DNA from: Deltaproteobacteria bacterium
GTDB taxonomy: Bacteria; Myxococcota_A; Polyangia; Haliangiales; JADYYK01
Length of the DNA: 64,000 bases
Reading direction: 5' to 3'
Assembly: GCA_020853705.1 (NCBI GenBank)
Contig: JADYYK010000086.1
Location: 1 to 64,000 of the forward strand
Positions 53,728 to 64,000 of the stretch are shown here, in pieces (the stretch's first letter is position 1; each line of letters starts with the position of its first letter). Position numbers and translations under genes: made by a program. The notes beneath the pieces are model-generated. The model saw only the letters and a list, made by a program, of their open reading frames with translations. It was not told the DNA's origin and made no database searches.

Positions 53728-54795
53728 ATGCGGAAGCTGATCGTGACGGGTGTGCTGGCGGCCCTGCTGGCGCCCAGGGCGGCGAGCGCCGAGATCCTGG
53801 AGCGCATCGTCGGCGTCGTGAACGACGACGTCATCCTGCAGAGCGAGCTCAAGCTCAGGGTGGTCGCGGCCGAGGACGAGCTCGACGAGATCAAGGACCC
53901 GGTGGCCGCGGCCGAGCGGCGCCGGCAGCTCGAGGACGCGCTGCTCGACTCCATGATCGCCGAGCAGCTGATCGCGCAGCAGGCCGCCGAGCTCAAGCTC
54001 AAGGTCACCAACGCCGAGGTCGACAAGGCGCTCGACGAGGTGCGCAAGCAGAACAAGGTGACCGCCGAGCAGCTCGAGCGCGCGCTGCGCGAGGAGGGCT
54101 TCACCATGGCGCAGTACCGGTCCGACGTGAAGCGTCAGATCCTGCGCCTCAAGGTCATCAACGTGGCCGTGCGCAGCCGCATCCAGATCTCCGACACCGA
54201 GATCCAGGAGGCCTACGAGCGCAAGCAGCGCCAGGGCGGCGCCACCTCCGAGGTGCGCGCCAGCCACATCTTCGTCGAGGTGCCCGACACCGCCGACCAG
54301 GCCATCGTGCACGAGGCCCAGGGCCGCGCCGAGGCGCTGGCGGTGCGCGCCAAGGGTGGCGAGGACTTCGCGGCCATGGCCAAGGCGGTCAGCGAGGATC
54401 CCGCCACCAAGGAGGACGGCGGCGATCTGGGCTGGATCGGCCACGGCATGCTGCCCGGCGAGCTCGACAAGGTGCTGTTCGAGATGAAGGTCGGCGAGGT
54501 GCGCGGGCCGCTGCTGGGTGAGAGTGGCTTTCACATCATGAAGCTGACCGACACCCGCAAGAAGGAGCTCAAGCCGCTGGCCGAGATCAAGGAGAAGCTC
54601 CGCGAGGAGCTCTACCAGGCCGAGCTCAAGCGCCAGACCAAGAACTGGATCGACGAGCTGCGCAAGAAGGCCTACATCAAGCGCCGCCTGACGCTGGCCG
54701 ACAGCAAGGTCCCGGGCGGGACCGACACCAAGGCGCCGGCCATCAAGCCGATGCCCGACAAGCCGGTCGCGCCCGCCGCTTCGCCTTCGCCGTAG
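53728..54795 (+). CDS. surA: SurA-like periplasmic chaperone/isomerase
   Basis: A 355-residue protein with a Sec signal ending ASA (about 21), a SurA_N helical domain (about 25-150, with the RIVGVVNDDVIL start), a single parvulin domain (about 165-270, starting EVRASHIFVEVPD) and a Pro-rich C-terminal tail. One parvulin domain instead of two is common in this phylum. It assists beta-barrel assembly. ATG 53728 directly precedes the signal. The frame to 53689 adds no useful residues. Confidence 0.85.
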   Translation: MRKLIVTGVLAALLAPRAASAEILERIVGVVNDDVILQSELKLRVVAAEDELDEIKDPVAAAERRRQLEDALLDSMIAEQLIAQQAAELKLKVTNAEVDKALDEVRKQNKVTAEQLERALREEGFTMAQYRSDVKRQILRLKVINVAVRSRIQISDTEIQEAYERKQRQGGATSEVRASHIFVEVPDTADQAIVHEAQGRAEALAVRAKGGEDFAAMAKAVSEDPATKEDGGDLGWIGHGMLPGELDKVLFEMKVGEVRGPLLGESGFHIMKLTDTRKKELKPLAEIKEKLREELYQAELKRQTKNWIDELRKKAYIKRRLTLADSKVPGGTDTKAPAIKPMPDKPVAPAASPSP

Positions 54796-54797
54796 CG

Positions 54798-55391
54798 CTA
54801 CGCCTTGCCGGGTCGCCGGTTGGTCAGCGGCTCGTCCAGATCATCCAGGTCCGCCGGGGGCGAGGGCGCCTGCGCGGGCGCGCTGCTCTCGGGCCACACC
54901 GGGGTCTTGCGCTGCATGAAGTCGCGGAACTCGGCGATGACCGCGCTGGCCTGCTGACGGCCGCGACCGATCTGGGCCATGCCACCGATGACGCTGAAGT
55001 CGGCGTCGACGTGGTAGCGCATCAGGCAGGCCTTCTCGCCCATCGCGGTGAACTGCACCGAGCCGCTGATCTGGATGCTGGAGCCGGCCACGGTCGACCA
55101 GCTCATCGACAGGTCGCGCTCGGAGTAGATGTAGCGCAGGCGGTAGCCCACGGTGGAGCGGTCGTGGGTCGCCATGTAGGCGACCTCGATGGCGCGCTCG
55201 TGCTCGTCGCGCTGGCGCACCGCGGCGCTCTTGATGATGGGCAGCCACTCGGGCAGCCGCTCGACGTCGGCGAACAGCTCGTAGCAGGCGCGCGCCGAGC
55301 GCGGGATGGTCACCACCAGCTCGGAGTCGTTGTCGGCCTCGGGGAACAGCTCGGCGATGTCGAAGTCGATGGCCCGCGCGGTCATGTTCAT
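54798..55391 (-). CDS. SRPBCC (cyclase/dehydrase-like) protein
   Basis: A 197-residue cytosolic protein of the START/SRPBCC superfamily, cyclase/dehydrase subgroup: the ELVVTIPRSARACYELFADVERLPEWLPIIKS segment (helix then conserved WLP), a beta-rich centre and a C-terminal helix, followed by a Pro-rich tail. The hydrophobic cavity binds lipids or polyketides, but its substrate here is unknown. ATG 55391 is chosen, with ATG 55385 as an alternative with better AGAGG spacing. Convergent with the SurA gene, two bases apart. Confidence 0.75.
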   Translation of the reverse strand: MNMTARAIDFDIAELFPEADNDSELVVTIPRSARACYELFADVERLPEWLPIIKSAAVRQRDEHERAIEVAYMATHDRSTVGYRLRYIYSERDLSMSWSTVAGSSIQISGSVQFTAMGEKACLMRYHVDADFSVIGGMAQIGRGRQQASAVIAEFRDFMQRKTPVWPESSAPAQAPSPPADLDDLDEPLTNRRPGKA

Positions 55392-55555
55392 CACCTCTGG
55401 CCCCTCCCTAGAGCACACCGCGTGCCGAAGGCCGGCGGCCGATTTCCGCGAGGTTGCGGCGGCGCTGGCCTGGCGCCTCGAATGGCCGGCGGGGACGCCA
55501 GTGACCAGGCGGGTTCATGACGCAACGCTCCGAAAGCCCTGTATTCTCTCGCTCC

Positions 55556-55900
55556 ATGGGCGACTGTCTGTTCTGCAAGATCATCGACAAGAAGATCCCC
55601 GCCAAGGTGGTCCACGAGGACGACCAGGTGATCGCCTTCCGGGACATCAACCCCCAGGCGCCCACACATGTCCTCGTGGTGCCAAAACGGCACGTGGCGA
55701 CCCTCAACGATGTCACCGCGGCAGACCACGCCATGGTCGGCCACATGGTGACCACGGCGGCCGCGGTCGCCCGCTCCGAGGGTCACGCCGAGGCCGGCTG
55801 GCGCGCGGTGTGGAACGTCAACGCCGCCGCCGGGCAGACCGTCTTCCACATTCACCTGCACGTGCTGGGCGGGCGGGCACTGGGCTGGCCGCCCGGGTAG
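55556..55900 (+). CDS. HIT-family hydrolase (HinT-like)
   Basis: A 114-residue HIT protein with the CLFCKII start, the conserved LVVPKRHVATL segment and the nucleotide-binding triad FHIHLHVLGG (HxHxH) near the C-terminus, where the middle His is the nucleophile. Known HinT proteins hydrolyse AMP-NH2, AMP-lysine and similar purine nucleotides. Housekeeping role. A TATTCT box lies eight bases before ATG 55556. Confidence 0.9.
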   Translation: MGDCLFCKIIDKKIPAKVVHEDDQVIAFRDINPQAPTHVLVVPKRHVATLNDVTAADHAMVGHMVTTAAAVARSEGHAEAGWRAVWNVNAAAGQTVFHIHLHVLGGRALGWPPG

Positions 55901-55902
55901 GG

Positions 55903-55908
55903 TAGAAT
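55903..55908 (+). promoter_or_regulatory. Putative -10 box, leaderless arrangement
   Basis: TAGAAT, six bases before GTG 55915. Confidence 0.45.
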
Positions 55909-55914
55909 CGAGAG

Positions 55915-57824
<1,910 letters not shown>

Positions 57825-57828
<4 letters not shown>

Positions 57829-58367
57829 GAGCCGCCCTGCTGCTGCTGCTGGCCCTGTCCGCCTGTGGGCCGGGGCCCGAGGTGCCCATCGACGCCGCCG
57901 CGCCGGTGGACGGCCCGCCGCGCGAGGCGGCGCCGCCCGACGCCGCGCCGCTGGACGCCGACCTGCGCGATCGCCCCATGCGCGACTCCGACACCATCAC
58001 CTGCAGCGACCCGCTGGAGTCCAACGACGCCCGCGAGAGCGCGACCGATCTCCTGCACGGCGACATCAGCGTCGACCGGGTGGGGATCTGCACCGACCTC
58101 GACACCGACTGGTACACCACCACGCCGATCGCCAACGGCTCGATCAGCTTCACCATCCGCTTCACGCACTATGACGGCGACCTGGTGCTGGACCTCATGA
58201 ACGGCAGCGGGGGCCTCTTGCAGCGCTCCGACACCTCGACCTTCGTGCGCGGCGAGGAGGTCATCCTGCTGCCGAACGCCCCCGCCAACGCCAAGATCTT
58301 CGTGCGCGTGTCGGCCAAGCGCGCCGACGATCGGGTGCCGTACCTCCTGTTCGTCGACTACCTCTGA
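57825..58367 (+). CDS. Lipoprotein coupled to the PEGA kinase
   Basis: A 180-residue predicted lipoprotein (signal ends LSAC, followed by Pro/Asp/Ala-rich spacer) with a beta-rich C-terminal domain of about 120 residues (D.SLESNDARESATDLLHGDIS and D.DWYTT.PIANGSISFTI), resembling a PPC-like beta-sandwich with one Cys pair (Cys near 61 and Cys near 82). GTG 57825 overlaps the kinase stop (GTGA). Likely the periplasmic partner or ligand of the kinase. No promoter of its own seen. Confidence 0.72.
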
Positions 58368-58539
58368 CCTGCCGCCCGACTGCGAACTGGATTCCTGGCG
58401 CGGACGGCGATAAAACAGCCGCCGCGCCTGATCCAGATCGCGCCCAGCGCCGTAATGAGACGTAAGCGGGCGTTCTGGCGGGCGTTTCTGGTGAGGCCAC
58501 AGGCTGTTCAACGAAGTCTCGTTCAAGGAGAGCTGCACA

Positions 58540-59016
58540 ATGCGTAAGTTTTCGACTCTGATCGCGGTCACGCTGATGGTCTCGCTGGCCGCCTGCGGCG
58601 GCAGCTCGAAGAAGCCCGCCACCACCACCACCCCGACCACCGGCGGCACCAGCGCCAAGAAGAAGAGCCTCTACGATCGCCTCGGCGGTCTCGACGCCAT
58701 CAAGCAGGTCATCGCCGACTTCGTGGGCAACGTCGCCGCCGACGAGCGCATCAACGGCCGCTTCGCCAACGCCGACATCGAACACCTCAAGACCATGCTG
58801 GTCGAGCAGGTCTGCGAGGCCACCGGCGGCCCCTGCAAGTACTCGGGCAAGGACATGGTCACCGCGCACACCGGCATGAACCTGACCGACGACGAGTTCA
58901 ACGCCCTGGTCGAGGACCTGGTCACCACCCTCGACAAGTTCCAGGTCGCGCAGGCCGAGAAGGACGAGCTCCTCGGCGCCCTCGGCGGCATGAAGGGCGA
59001 CATCGTCGGCAAGTAA
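58540..59016 (+). CDS. Lipoprotein truncated haemoglobin (group I)
   Basis: A 158-residue protein with a lipobox LAAC (Cys19) and a Thr/Pro linker, then a group I truncated globin: [18 protein letters not shown] (B helix), a central helix and His110 in the AHTGM segment as the proximal haem ligand. The usual B10 Tyr of TrHbN is Val62 here. Two extra Cys (92, 99) may form a disulfide in the periplasm. A truncated globin held outside the cytoplasmic membrane would face NO, O2 or peroxide in the periplasm or on the surface. AAGGAGAG precedes ATG 58540. The 172 bases upstream (58368-58539) contain no gene and no certain promoter. Confidence 0.82.
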   Translation: MRKFSTLIAVTLMVSLAACGGSSKKPATTTTPTTGGTSAKKKSLYDRLGGLDAIKQVIADFVGNVAADERINGRFANADIEHLKTMLVEQVCEATGGPCKYSGKDMVTAHTGMNLTDDEFNALVEDLVTTLDKFQVAQAEKDELLGALGGMKGDIVGK

Positions 59017-59029
59017 GCGCAGCGCCGAC

Positions 59030-59086
59030 GCCGAAAGCGACTCGGGCTGGACGCCTCGCGGTGTCCAGCCCGTCGCATTTTCGGCC
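59030..59086 (+). terminator. Hairpin terminator after the truncated globin
   Basis: Perfect nine-base arms (GGGCTGGAC 59044-59052 / GTCCAGCCC 59063-59071) within a longer imperfect stem that continues to GCCGAAA...TTTTCGGC, followed by a short T run. It can serve both the globin and the convergent phoU gene. Confidence 0.6.
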
Positions 59087-59099
59087 TTCGGTGGCCGCG

Positions 59100-59771
59100 C
59101 TACGTGGTGTGCACGTGGCGGACGTCCTTGCCCTTGGCCAGGAAGATGGCCTGCTCGGCGATGTTGGTGGCGTGGTCGGCCACGCGCTCGAGGTGCTTGG
59201 CCACGAAGATGAGGCCGATGGCGCGCGTGATGGTGCGCGGGTCCTGCATCATGTAGGTGATGAGCTCGCGGAAGATCTGCACGAACAGGTCGTCCACCAT
59301 CTGATCGCGCTCGAGCACGCTGGTGGCCTTGTCGGCGTCGCCGTTCACGAAGGCGTCCAGCGCGTCCTTGAGCAGCTGCTGCGCCTCGCCCGCCATCTTC
59401 GGCAGGTCGATGTACGGCTTGAGCTGCTCGTCCTCGTTCAGGGCCACCGCGCGCTCGGCGATGTTGACCGCCAGGTCGCCGCAGCGCTCGAGGTCGGTCA
59501 CGATCTTCAGCGCCGTGGTGATGAAGCGCAGGTCGCGCGCCGCCGGCTGACGCAGCGCGATCATCTTGACCGCCAGCTCGTCGACCTCCATCTCCAGCCG
59601 GTTGATGTCGCGGTCCGACTCGGTGGTGCGCTTGGCCAGCTCCTGGTCGCGCTGCACCAGCGCCCGGATGGCGTCGCTCAGGCGCTCCTCGACCTTGGCG
59701 GCCATCAGGAGGAGCTTGTCCTTGAGCGCCTTCAGCTCCTTGTCGAACTGCTTGAAGATGTGGTCACTCAC
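59100..59771 (-). CDS. phoU: Phosphate-specific transport accessory protein PhoU
   Basis: A 223-residue PhoU with two three-helix-bundle repeats. It shows the conserved metal-binding motifs RDLRFI.T..K...DLERCGD.A.N (about 80-104) and the second copy LIFVAKHLERVADHATNIAE (about 190-210). It links PstSCAB activity to the PhoR/PhoB response and is the last gene of the pst operon. Length and both motifs are normal. Confidence 0.93.
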   Translation of the reverse strand: MSDHIFKQFDKELKALKDKLLLMAAKVEERLSDAIRALVQRDQELAKRTTESDRDINRLEMEVDELAVKMIALRQPAARDLRFITTALKIVTDLERCGDLAVNIAERAVALNEDEQLKPYIDLPKMAGEAQQLLKDALDAFVNGDADKATSVLERDQMVDDLFVQIFRELITYMMQDPRTITRAIGLIFVAKHLERVADHATNIAEQAIFLAKGKDVRHVHTT

Positions 59772-59808
59772 TGCCGATCCTTTCGCCTCGCCCCGTCACT
59801 CTCTATTG

Positions 59809-60621
59809 TCACCCATATCTCCCCGAGATGTAATCTTCGGTCTTCTTCTCGGTCGGGCGCGTGAAGATGCGCTCGGTCAGACCGAACTCGACCAGGTCGC
59901 CGAGCAGCATGAAACCCGTGTCCTGCGACACCCGGGCGGCCTGCTGCATGTTGTGGGTCACGATCACGATGGTGTACTGCTCGACGAGCTTCTGCATCAG
60001 CTCCTCGACCTTCATGGTCGCGATGGGGTCGAGCGCCGAGCACGGCTCGTCCATCAGCAGGACCTCGGGCTCGACCGCGACCAGGCGCGCGATGCACAGT
60101 CGCTGCTGCTGCTCTCCCGACAGCGTGAGCGCGTCGTCGTCGAGGTCATCCTTCAGCGTGTCCCAGAGATCGACCGAGCGCAGCGATTTTTCCACCACGT
60201 CGCGCAGCCCGGCGCGGTTGCGCAGGCCGTGGGCGCGCGGCCCGTAGGCCACGTTGTCGAACACCGAGAGCGGGAACGGGTTGGGGCGCTGGAACACCAT
60301 GCCGACGCGCTTGCGCAGCGCCTCGACGTCGGTGGCGGGCGCGTAGATGTTCTTGCCGTCGAGCACGATCTCGCCGGTGGTGCGCACGCTGGGGATGAGG
60401 TCGTTCATGCGGTTCATCGCGCGCAGCAGGGTCGACTTGCCGCAGCCCGAGGGGCCGATCAGCGCGGTGATGCGCCGCTCGGTGACCTGCATGGAGACCT
60501 TCTTGAGGGCCTGGAACGAGCCGTAGAACAGGTCGAAGTCCTTGACCTCGAGCTTGGCGGGGCCGCGCAGCGCGGTGCTGCTACCGCTGGAGCTGACGTT
60601 GACGGTGGGCTTGGCGGTCAT
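59809..60621 (-). CDS. pstB: PstB ATPase 1, degenerate signature motif
   Basis: A 270-residue ABC ATPase of the phosphate transporter. Walker [10 protein letters not shown] (Lys62), Q-loop Gln111, Walker [12 protein letters not shown] (Glu192) and switch His223 are all canonical. The signature motif is LSGEQ instead of LSGGQ: Glu170 replaces a Gly (codon GAG), which is expected to spoil the opposite ATP site. The N-terminal 22 residues are a Ser/Thr-rich extension. It overlaps the upstream PstB2 gene by four bases. Confidence 0.93.
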   Translation of the reverse strand: MTAKPTVNVSSSGSSTALRGPAKLEVKDFDLFYGSFQALKKVSMQVTERRITALIGPSGCGKSTLLRAMNRMNDLIPSVRTTGEIVLDGKNIYAPATDVEALRKRVGMVFQRPNPFPLSVFDNVAYGPRAHGLRNRAGLRDVVEKSLRSVDLWDTLKDDLDDDALTLSGEQQQRLCIARLVAVEPEVLLMDEPCSALDPIATMKVEELMQKLVEQYTIVIVTHNMQQAARVSQDTGFMLLGDLVEFGLTERIFTRPTEKKTEDYISGRYG

Positions 60622-61403
60622 CCGAAGCGGCCTTCGATGTAGTCGCCCGTGCGCTGATCGTTGGGGCGGGTGAAGATCTTCGCCGTCGGCCCGTCCTCGA
60701 CCAGCTCGCCCATCAGGAAGAAGGCGGTGCGGTCGGCGACGCGGGCGGCCTGCTTGGTGTTGTTGGTGACCAGCACGAAGGTGATGTTGCCCTTGAGCTC
60801 CTGCATCGACTGCTCGATCTTGTAGGTCGAGATCGGATCCAGCGCCGAGCACGGCTCGTCGAGCAGCACGATGTCGGGCTTGAGCGCCAGCGTGCGCGCC
60901 AGGCACAGGCGCTGCTGCTGGCCGCCCGACAGCGAGGTCCCCATCAGATCGAGGCGATCCTTGACCTCGTCCCACATGTGCGCCGAGCGCAGCGACTCCT
61001 CCACCAGGGCGTCGAGGTCGGCCTTCTTCCTGGTCCCGGCGATGCGGGGGCCGAAGGCGATGTTCTCGTAGATTGACCGCGGCAAGGGCTGTGGGGTGGC
61101 GAACACGATGCCGATGCGGCGGCGCAGCTTGGCCATCTTTTCGGCGCCGCGGATGGTCAGGATCTCGTCGTCATCGACCTTGATCGAGCCCTTGATGGCG
61201 GCGCCGTCGAGCTCGAGGCTCATGAGGTTGAGCGAGCGCAGGAACGAGGTCTTGCCGCTGCCGGCGGGCCCGATGATGCTGTGGATGGTGCTGCTGCGGA
61301 TGTCGAAGGTCGCTGGCTTGAGCGCGACCTTGCCGCGATAGCGGATCTCGACGTCCTTGGCCGCGATCTTGACCAGCGCGTAGGTGCCTGAATCACCGCT
61401 CAT
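60618..61403 (-). CDS. pstB: PstB ATPase 2, degenerate Q-loop and switch His
   Basis: A 261-residue second PstB. Walker [10 protein letters not shown] (Lys51), signature LSGGQ (158-162) and Walker [12 protein letters not shown] (Glu183) are canonical, but the Q-loop Gln is Ala102 (VFATPQP) and the switch His is Asn214 (VTNNTKQ). The changes are complementary to those of PstB1, which points to a PstB1-PstB2 heterodimer with one working and one degenerate ATP site. It overlaps pstA and pstB1 by four bases each. Confidence 0.92.
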   Translation of the reverse strand: MSGDSGTYALVKIAAKDVEIRYRGKVALKPATFDIRSSTIHSIIGPAGSGKTSFLRSLNLMSLELDGAAIKGSIKVDDDEILTIRGAEKMAKLRRRIGIVFATPQPLPRSIYENIAFGPRIAGTRKKADLDALVEESLRSAHMWDEVKDRLDLMGTSLSGGQQQRLCLARTLALKPDIVLLDEPCSALDPISTYKIEQSMQELKGNITFVLVTNNTKQAARVADRTAFFLMGELVEDGPTAKIFTRPNDQRTGDYIEGRFG

Positions 61404-62260
61404 CTGAACTTCCTGGTGAAGCGGTTCATCAGCGTGTACGCCGCGACATTGATGAGCAGGATGGTGATGACCAGGACCGCCGCGGTGGCGTAGGCCTTGG
61501 GCTCCGAGATGCTCTCCATGGTCAGGGTGTAGAAGTGCACGCTCATGGTGCGCGTGGAGTCGAACAGCGAGTGCGGCATCTTGAGCGACACGCCCGAGGT
61601 GAAGATGACCGCGGCGGTCTCGCTGACCGAGCGCCCGACGCCCAGGATGATGCCGGTCAGGATGCCGGGCGCCGCCGCCGGCATGACCACGCGCACGATG
61701 GCCTGCCACTTGGACGCGCCCAGCGACAGCGCAACCTCGCGGTAGCTCTGCGGCACCGCGCGCAGCGCCTCCTCCGAGGTGCGGATGATGGTGGGCAGGA
61801 TCATGAACGCCAGCGTCAGTCCGCCCGACAGGATCGACCAGCCGAAACGCAGGTAGGTCACGAAGAAGGCGAAGCCGAACAGGCCGAAGATGATCGACGG
61901 CACGCCGGCCAGCGACTCGGCGCCGAAGCGCACGATCCGCGTCAGCCGCCCCTCGCGGGTGTACTCGGCCAGGTAGATGGCGGCGCCGAGGCCGATCGGG
62001 GTCGCCACCACGACGCCGACGCCGGTGACGTACAGGGTGCCGACGATGGTCGAGAAGATGCCGCCCACCGAGCCCGAGCGGCGCGGCATCTCGGTCAGGA
62101 AGTCCCAGCCGACGTGGCCGAGGCCGCGACGCAGGACGAAGTAGATGATGTAGAACAGCACCCCGACCGTGGCCAGGGTCATGGCCCACAGCACCGCCTT
62201 GGCCACCACCTGGGCGTGGCGCGGATGCAGCAAGCGCGGCAAGCGCGGCAAGGTGATCAT
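61400..62260 (-). CDS. pstA: Phosphate ABC transporter permease PstA
   Basis: A 286-residue PstA with six predicted transmembrane helices and the coupling helix with the EALRAVPQSYREVALSLGASKWQ pattern (about 170-190) that contacts the ATPase. It forms the inner-membrane channel with PstC. ATG 62260 has GGAGGTCG upstream. It overlaps the pstC stop by four bases. Confidence 0.93.
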   Translation of the reverse strand: MITLPRLPRLLHPRHAQVVAKAVLWAMTLATVGVLFYIIYFVLRRGLGHVGWDFLTEMPRRSGSVGGIFSTIVGTLYVTGVGVVVATPIGLGAAIYLAEYTREGRLTRIVRFGAESLAGVPSIIFGLFGFAFFVTYLRFGWSILSGGLTLAFMILPTIIRTSEEALRAVPQSYREVALSLGASKWQAIVRVVMPAAAPGILTGIILGVGRSVSETAAVIFTSGVSLKMPHSLFDSTRTMSVHFYTLTMESISEPKAYATAAVLVITILLINVAAYTLMNRFTRKFR

Positions 62261-63150
62261 GCGACCTCCACGCCGCCGGCCGGATCACCCTTGAGCTTGC
62301 GCTTGCGCTTCTTCTTGCGTCGCGCCAGCCCGGCCAGCGAGTTCAGCAGCATGATGATGATGAACAGCACGATGGCGGTCGCGAACAGCGCCTGCTCGTG
62401 CTGTCCCGAGGCGTACGACATCTCGAGCGCGATGTTGGCGGTCAAGGTGCGCACCGGCTTCAAGATCGAGTCGGGGATCTGCACGCTGTTGCCGGCCACC
62501 ATGATGACCGCCATGGTCTCGCCGACCGCGCGGCCCATGCCCAGGATGACGCCGGCCACGATGCCCGAGCGCGCCGCCGGGATGACGACGCCGGTGATGG
62601 TCTGCCACTCGGTGGCGCCCAGCGCGCGGCTGCCCTCGCGGTAGCTGCGCGGCACCGCCTCGATGGCGTCGATGCTGATGCCGATGATGGTCGGCAGGAT
62701 CATGATGCCGAGGATGATCGATGCCGCGAGCGCCGAGCTGCCGGTGCCGCCCAGGGCCGGGTTGTTCCGGATCCAGGGCACCAGGATCATCATGCCGATG
62801 AAGCCGTAGACCACCGAGGGGATGCCGGCGAGCAGCTCGATGGTGGGCTTCAGGATCTTGCGCGCGCGCGGCGGAGCCATCTCGGCCAGGACGACGGCGC
62901 AGGCCAACCCCAGCGGCACGCCGATGATCAGCGCGCCGAAGGTCACGATGGCGGAGCCCACGATCATCGGCACCAGGCCGTAGTGGCCGCGGCTGGGCTG
63001 CCACACGGTGCCAGTCAGGAACTCGCCAGGGCCCTTGGAGAAGACGACGGGGAGGCCTTCGCGGAAGATGAAGATGGTGATGAGCGCGAGGATGCCGATG
63101 GCTGACAGGGCTGCCAGCAGCAGGGCCTTCTCGATGACGCGGTCCTTCAT
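62257..63150 (-). CDS. pstC: Phosphate ABC transporter permease PstC
   Basis: A 297-residue PstC with six transmembrane helices and the coupling motif near AIEAVPRSYREGSRALGATEWQ (about 170-190), plus a basic Lys/Arg-rich C-terminus facing the cytoplasm. ATG 63150 starts right before the first helix. The frame continues upstream to 63345, but those residues are Arg/Ser/Pro-rich and antisense-like within pstS. Confidence 0.93.
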   Translation of the reverse strand: MKDRVIEKALLLAALSAIGILALITIFIFREGLPVVFSKGPGEFLTGTVWQPSRGHYGLVPMIVGSAIVTFGALIIGVPLGLACAVVLAEMAPPRARKILKPTIELLAGIPSVVYGFIGMMILVPWIRNNPALGGTGSSALAASIILGIMILPTIIGISIDAIEAVPRSYREGSRALGATEWQTITGVVIPAARSGIVAGVILGMGRAVGETMAVIMVAGNSVQIPDSILKPVRTLTANIALEMSYASGQHEQALFATAIVLFIIIMLLNSLAGLARRKKKRKRKLKGDPAGGVEVA

Positions 63151-63169
63151 GAGCTCGCTTGGGCCCGGC

Positions 63170-63988
63170 CTACTTGGCGGGGACCAGGCCTTCCTTGCGC
63201 GCCAGCTCCTGACCCTCGGCCGACAGCACGTAGTCGATGAAGGCCTTGGCGGCGCCAGCGGGCTCGCCCTTGGTGATGAAGAGGAACGGGCGCTTGACCG
63301 AGTAGGTGCCGTTGGCGACGTTGGCCTCGGTGGCCTCGACGCCACCGAGCTTGGCCGCCTTGACCTTGGGGGTCAGCTGGCCGATCGAGATGTAGCCGAT
63401 GGCGGCCTCGTCACCGGTGACCATGGTGCGCACGCCGCCGGTCTGGCCTTGCACGATGGCGCTGGCGGCGATGTGCGCCTCCTTGCCCATGACCAGCTCC
63501 TCGAAGGCGCCGCGCGTGCCCGAGCCCTCCTCGCGGGTGATCACGGTGATGCCCTTGTCGGCGCCGCCGACGTCCTTCCAGTTGGTGATCTTGCCCGCGT
63601 AGATGTCGCGCACCTGCTCGACGGTCAGGTCACCGACCGGGTTCGAGGGGTGCATGATGACGGCGATGCCGTCGCGCGCCACCACGGTGGTGACCAGGCC
63701 GGCCTTCTCCTCTTCGTGCAGCTCGCGCGAGGACATGCCGATGGCGGCGGTGCCCTCCTTGACGGCCTTGATGCCGGCGGTGGAGCCACCGGCCTGGACG
63801 TCGACCTGGCCGCCCTTGTACTCCTCGGCCCACTTCTCGGCGAACGGCTGCACCGAGGTCGACCCCGCGATGGTGATGGTGTCGGCCTTGCCGCCCCCGC
63901 CTCCCGATGACTTCTTCTTGCAGCCGGCGGCGCCGACGCTGGCGACCAGGGCCGCCGAGATGATCCAGGTGAGCTGCCTGCGCGACAT
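63170..63988 (-). CDS. pstS: Phosphate-binding lipoprotein PstS
   Basis: A 272-residue phosphate-binding protein, first in the pst operon. Lipobox GAAGC (Cys23) followed by KKKSSGGGGG. Phosphate-binding marks: TIAGSTSVQPF (near 40), GGSTAGI.AV.EG.A.IGMSSRE, and TREEGSGTRGAF. In Gram-negatives PstS is usually free in the periplasm. A lipidated form is as in Gram-positives and many deltaproteobacteria. GGAGGTCACGC precedes the ATG, giving a strong ribosome site. The promoter lies beyond the window edge. Confidence 0.93.
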   Translation of the reverse strand: MSRRQLTWIISAALVASVGAAGCKKKSSGGGGGKADTITIAGSTSVQPFAEKWAEEYKGGQVDVQAGGSTAGIKAVKEGTAAIGMSSRELHEEEKAGLVTTVVARDGIAVIMHPSNPVGDLTVEQVRDIYAGKITNWKDVGGADKGITVITREEGSGTRGAFEELVMGKEAHIAASAIVQGQTGGVRTMVTGDEAAIGYISIGQLTPKVKAAKLGGVEATEANVANGTYSVKRPFLFITKGEPAGAAKAFIDYVLSAEGQELARKEGLVPAK

Positions 63989-64000
63989 GCGTGACCTCCG

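Overview
This 64 kb window looks like chromosomal DNA of a very GC-rich Gram-negative predatory or social bacterium of the Myxococcota, probably a Polyangia/Haliangiales-like lineage. This is inferred from gene content: four Ser/Thr-kinase-fold proteins (one with its catalytic Asp missing), many Pro/Ala-rich lipoproteins, PEGA-domain proteins, DNRLRE, C-type-lectin and Ig-like lipoproteins, and almost no classical operon clusters apart from pst and the mfd-SurA block. No rRNA, tRNA, CRISPR array, transposase or integrase was seen. Genes are densely packed on both strands, no gene-free stretch exceeds 300 bases, and many start codons overlap the previous stop as ATGA or GTGA.

Layout. 0-6.3 kb: an SDR dehydrogenase, a Ser/Thr kinase with a small secreted protein, then a TetR regulator divergent from a three-gene unit (ketopantoate-reductase-like enzyme between two paralogous unknowns) with two matching palindromic operators between them. 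6.3-19.9 kb: nucleotidyltransferase + WbsX/GH99-like pair, an EF-hand membrane protein, an AgpS-like flavoenzyme, a class V aminotransferase, several secreted proteins and lipoproteins, an M24 peptidase-fold protein and a hotdog thioesterase. 20-30 kb: a tail-anchored predicted pseudokinase, DUF72, and a coupled three-gene operon of PPP-type phosphatase, a 7TM receptor-like Ser/Thr kinase and a sialidase-like lipoprotein; divergent from it are a cytosolic PhnD-like binding protein and an MBL hydrolase. 30-43 kb: a CASTOR/POLLUX-type channel, a lectin lipoprotein, RlmI-like rRNA methyltransferase, and two ArsA/Get3-like ATPases surrounding two PEGA proteins and a biotin carrier protein. 43.8-47.4 kb: a lower-GC stretch with an AAA ATPase + DUF4276/TOPRIM-like pair (candidate defence module) and an orphan gene. 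48.8-54.8 kb: mfd followed by two parvulin-type chaperones. 55-59 kb: HIT protein, PEGA kinase with coupled lipoprotein, and a lipoprotein truncated haemoglobin. 59.1-64 kb: complete phosphate-uptake operon pstS-pstC-pstA-pstB-pstB-phoU.

Most notable points. (1) The two adjacent PstB ATPases carry complementary degeneracies (Q-loop and switch His lost in one, signature Gly replaced by Glu in the other), which together predict a heterodimer with one canonical and one degenerate ATP site. (2) The two ArsA-like ATPases likewise have complementary changes in the P-loop. (3) The 7TM kinase is translationally coupled to a phosphatase. (4) Twelve or so genes have a TANNNT box exactly 5-6 bases before the start codon, suggesting widespread leaderless mRNAs. 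(5) A 14-bp minisatellite family occurs twice, once captured as the C-terminus of a YiiX-like protein.
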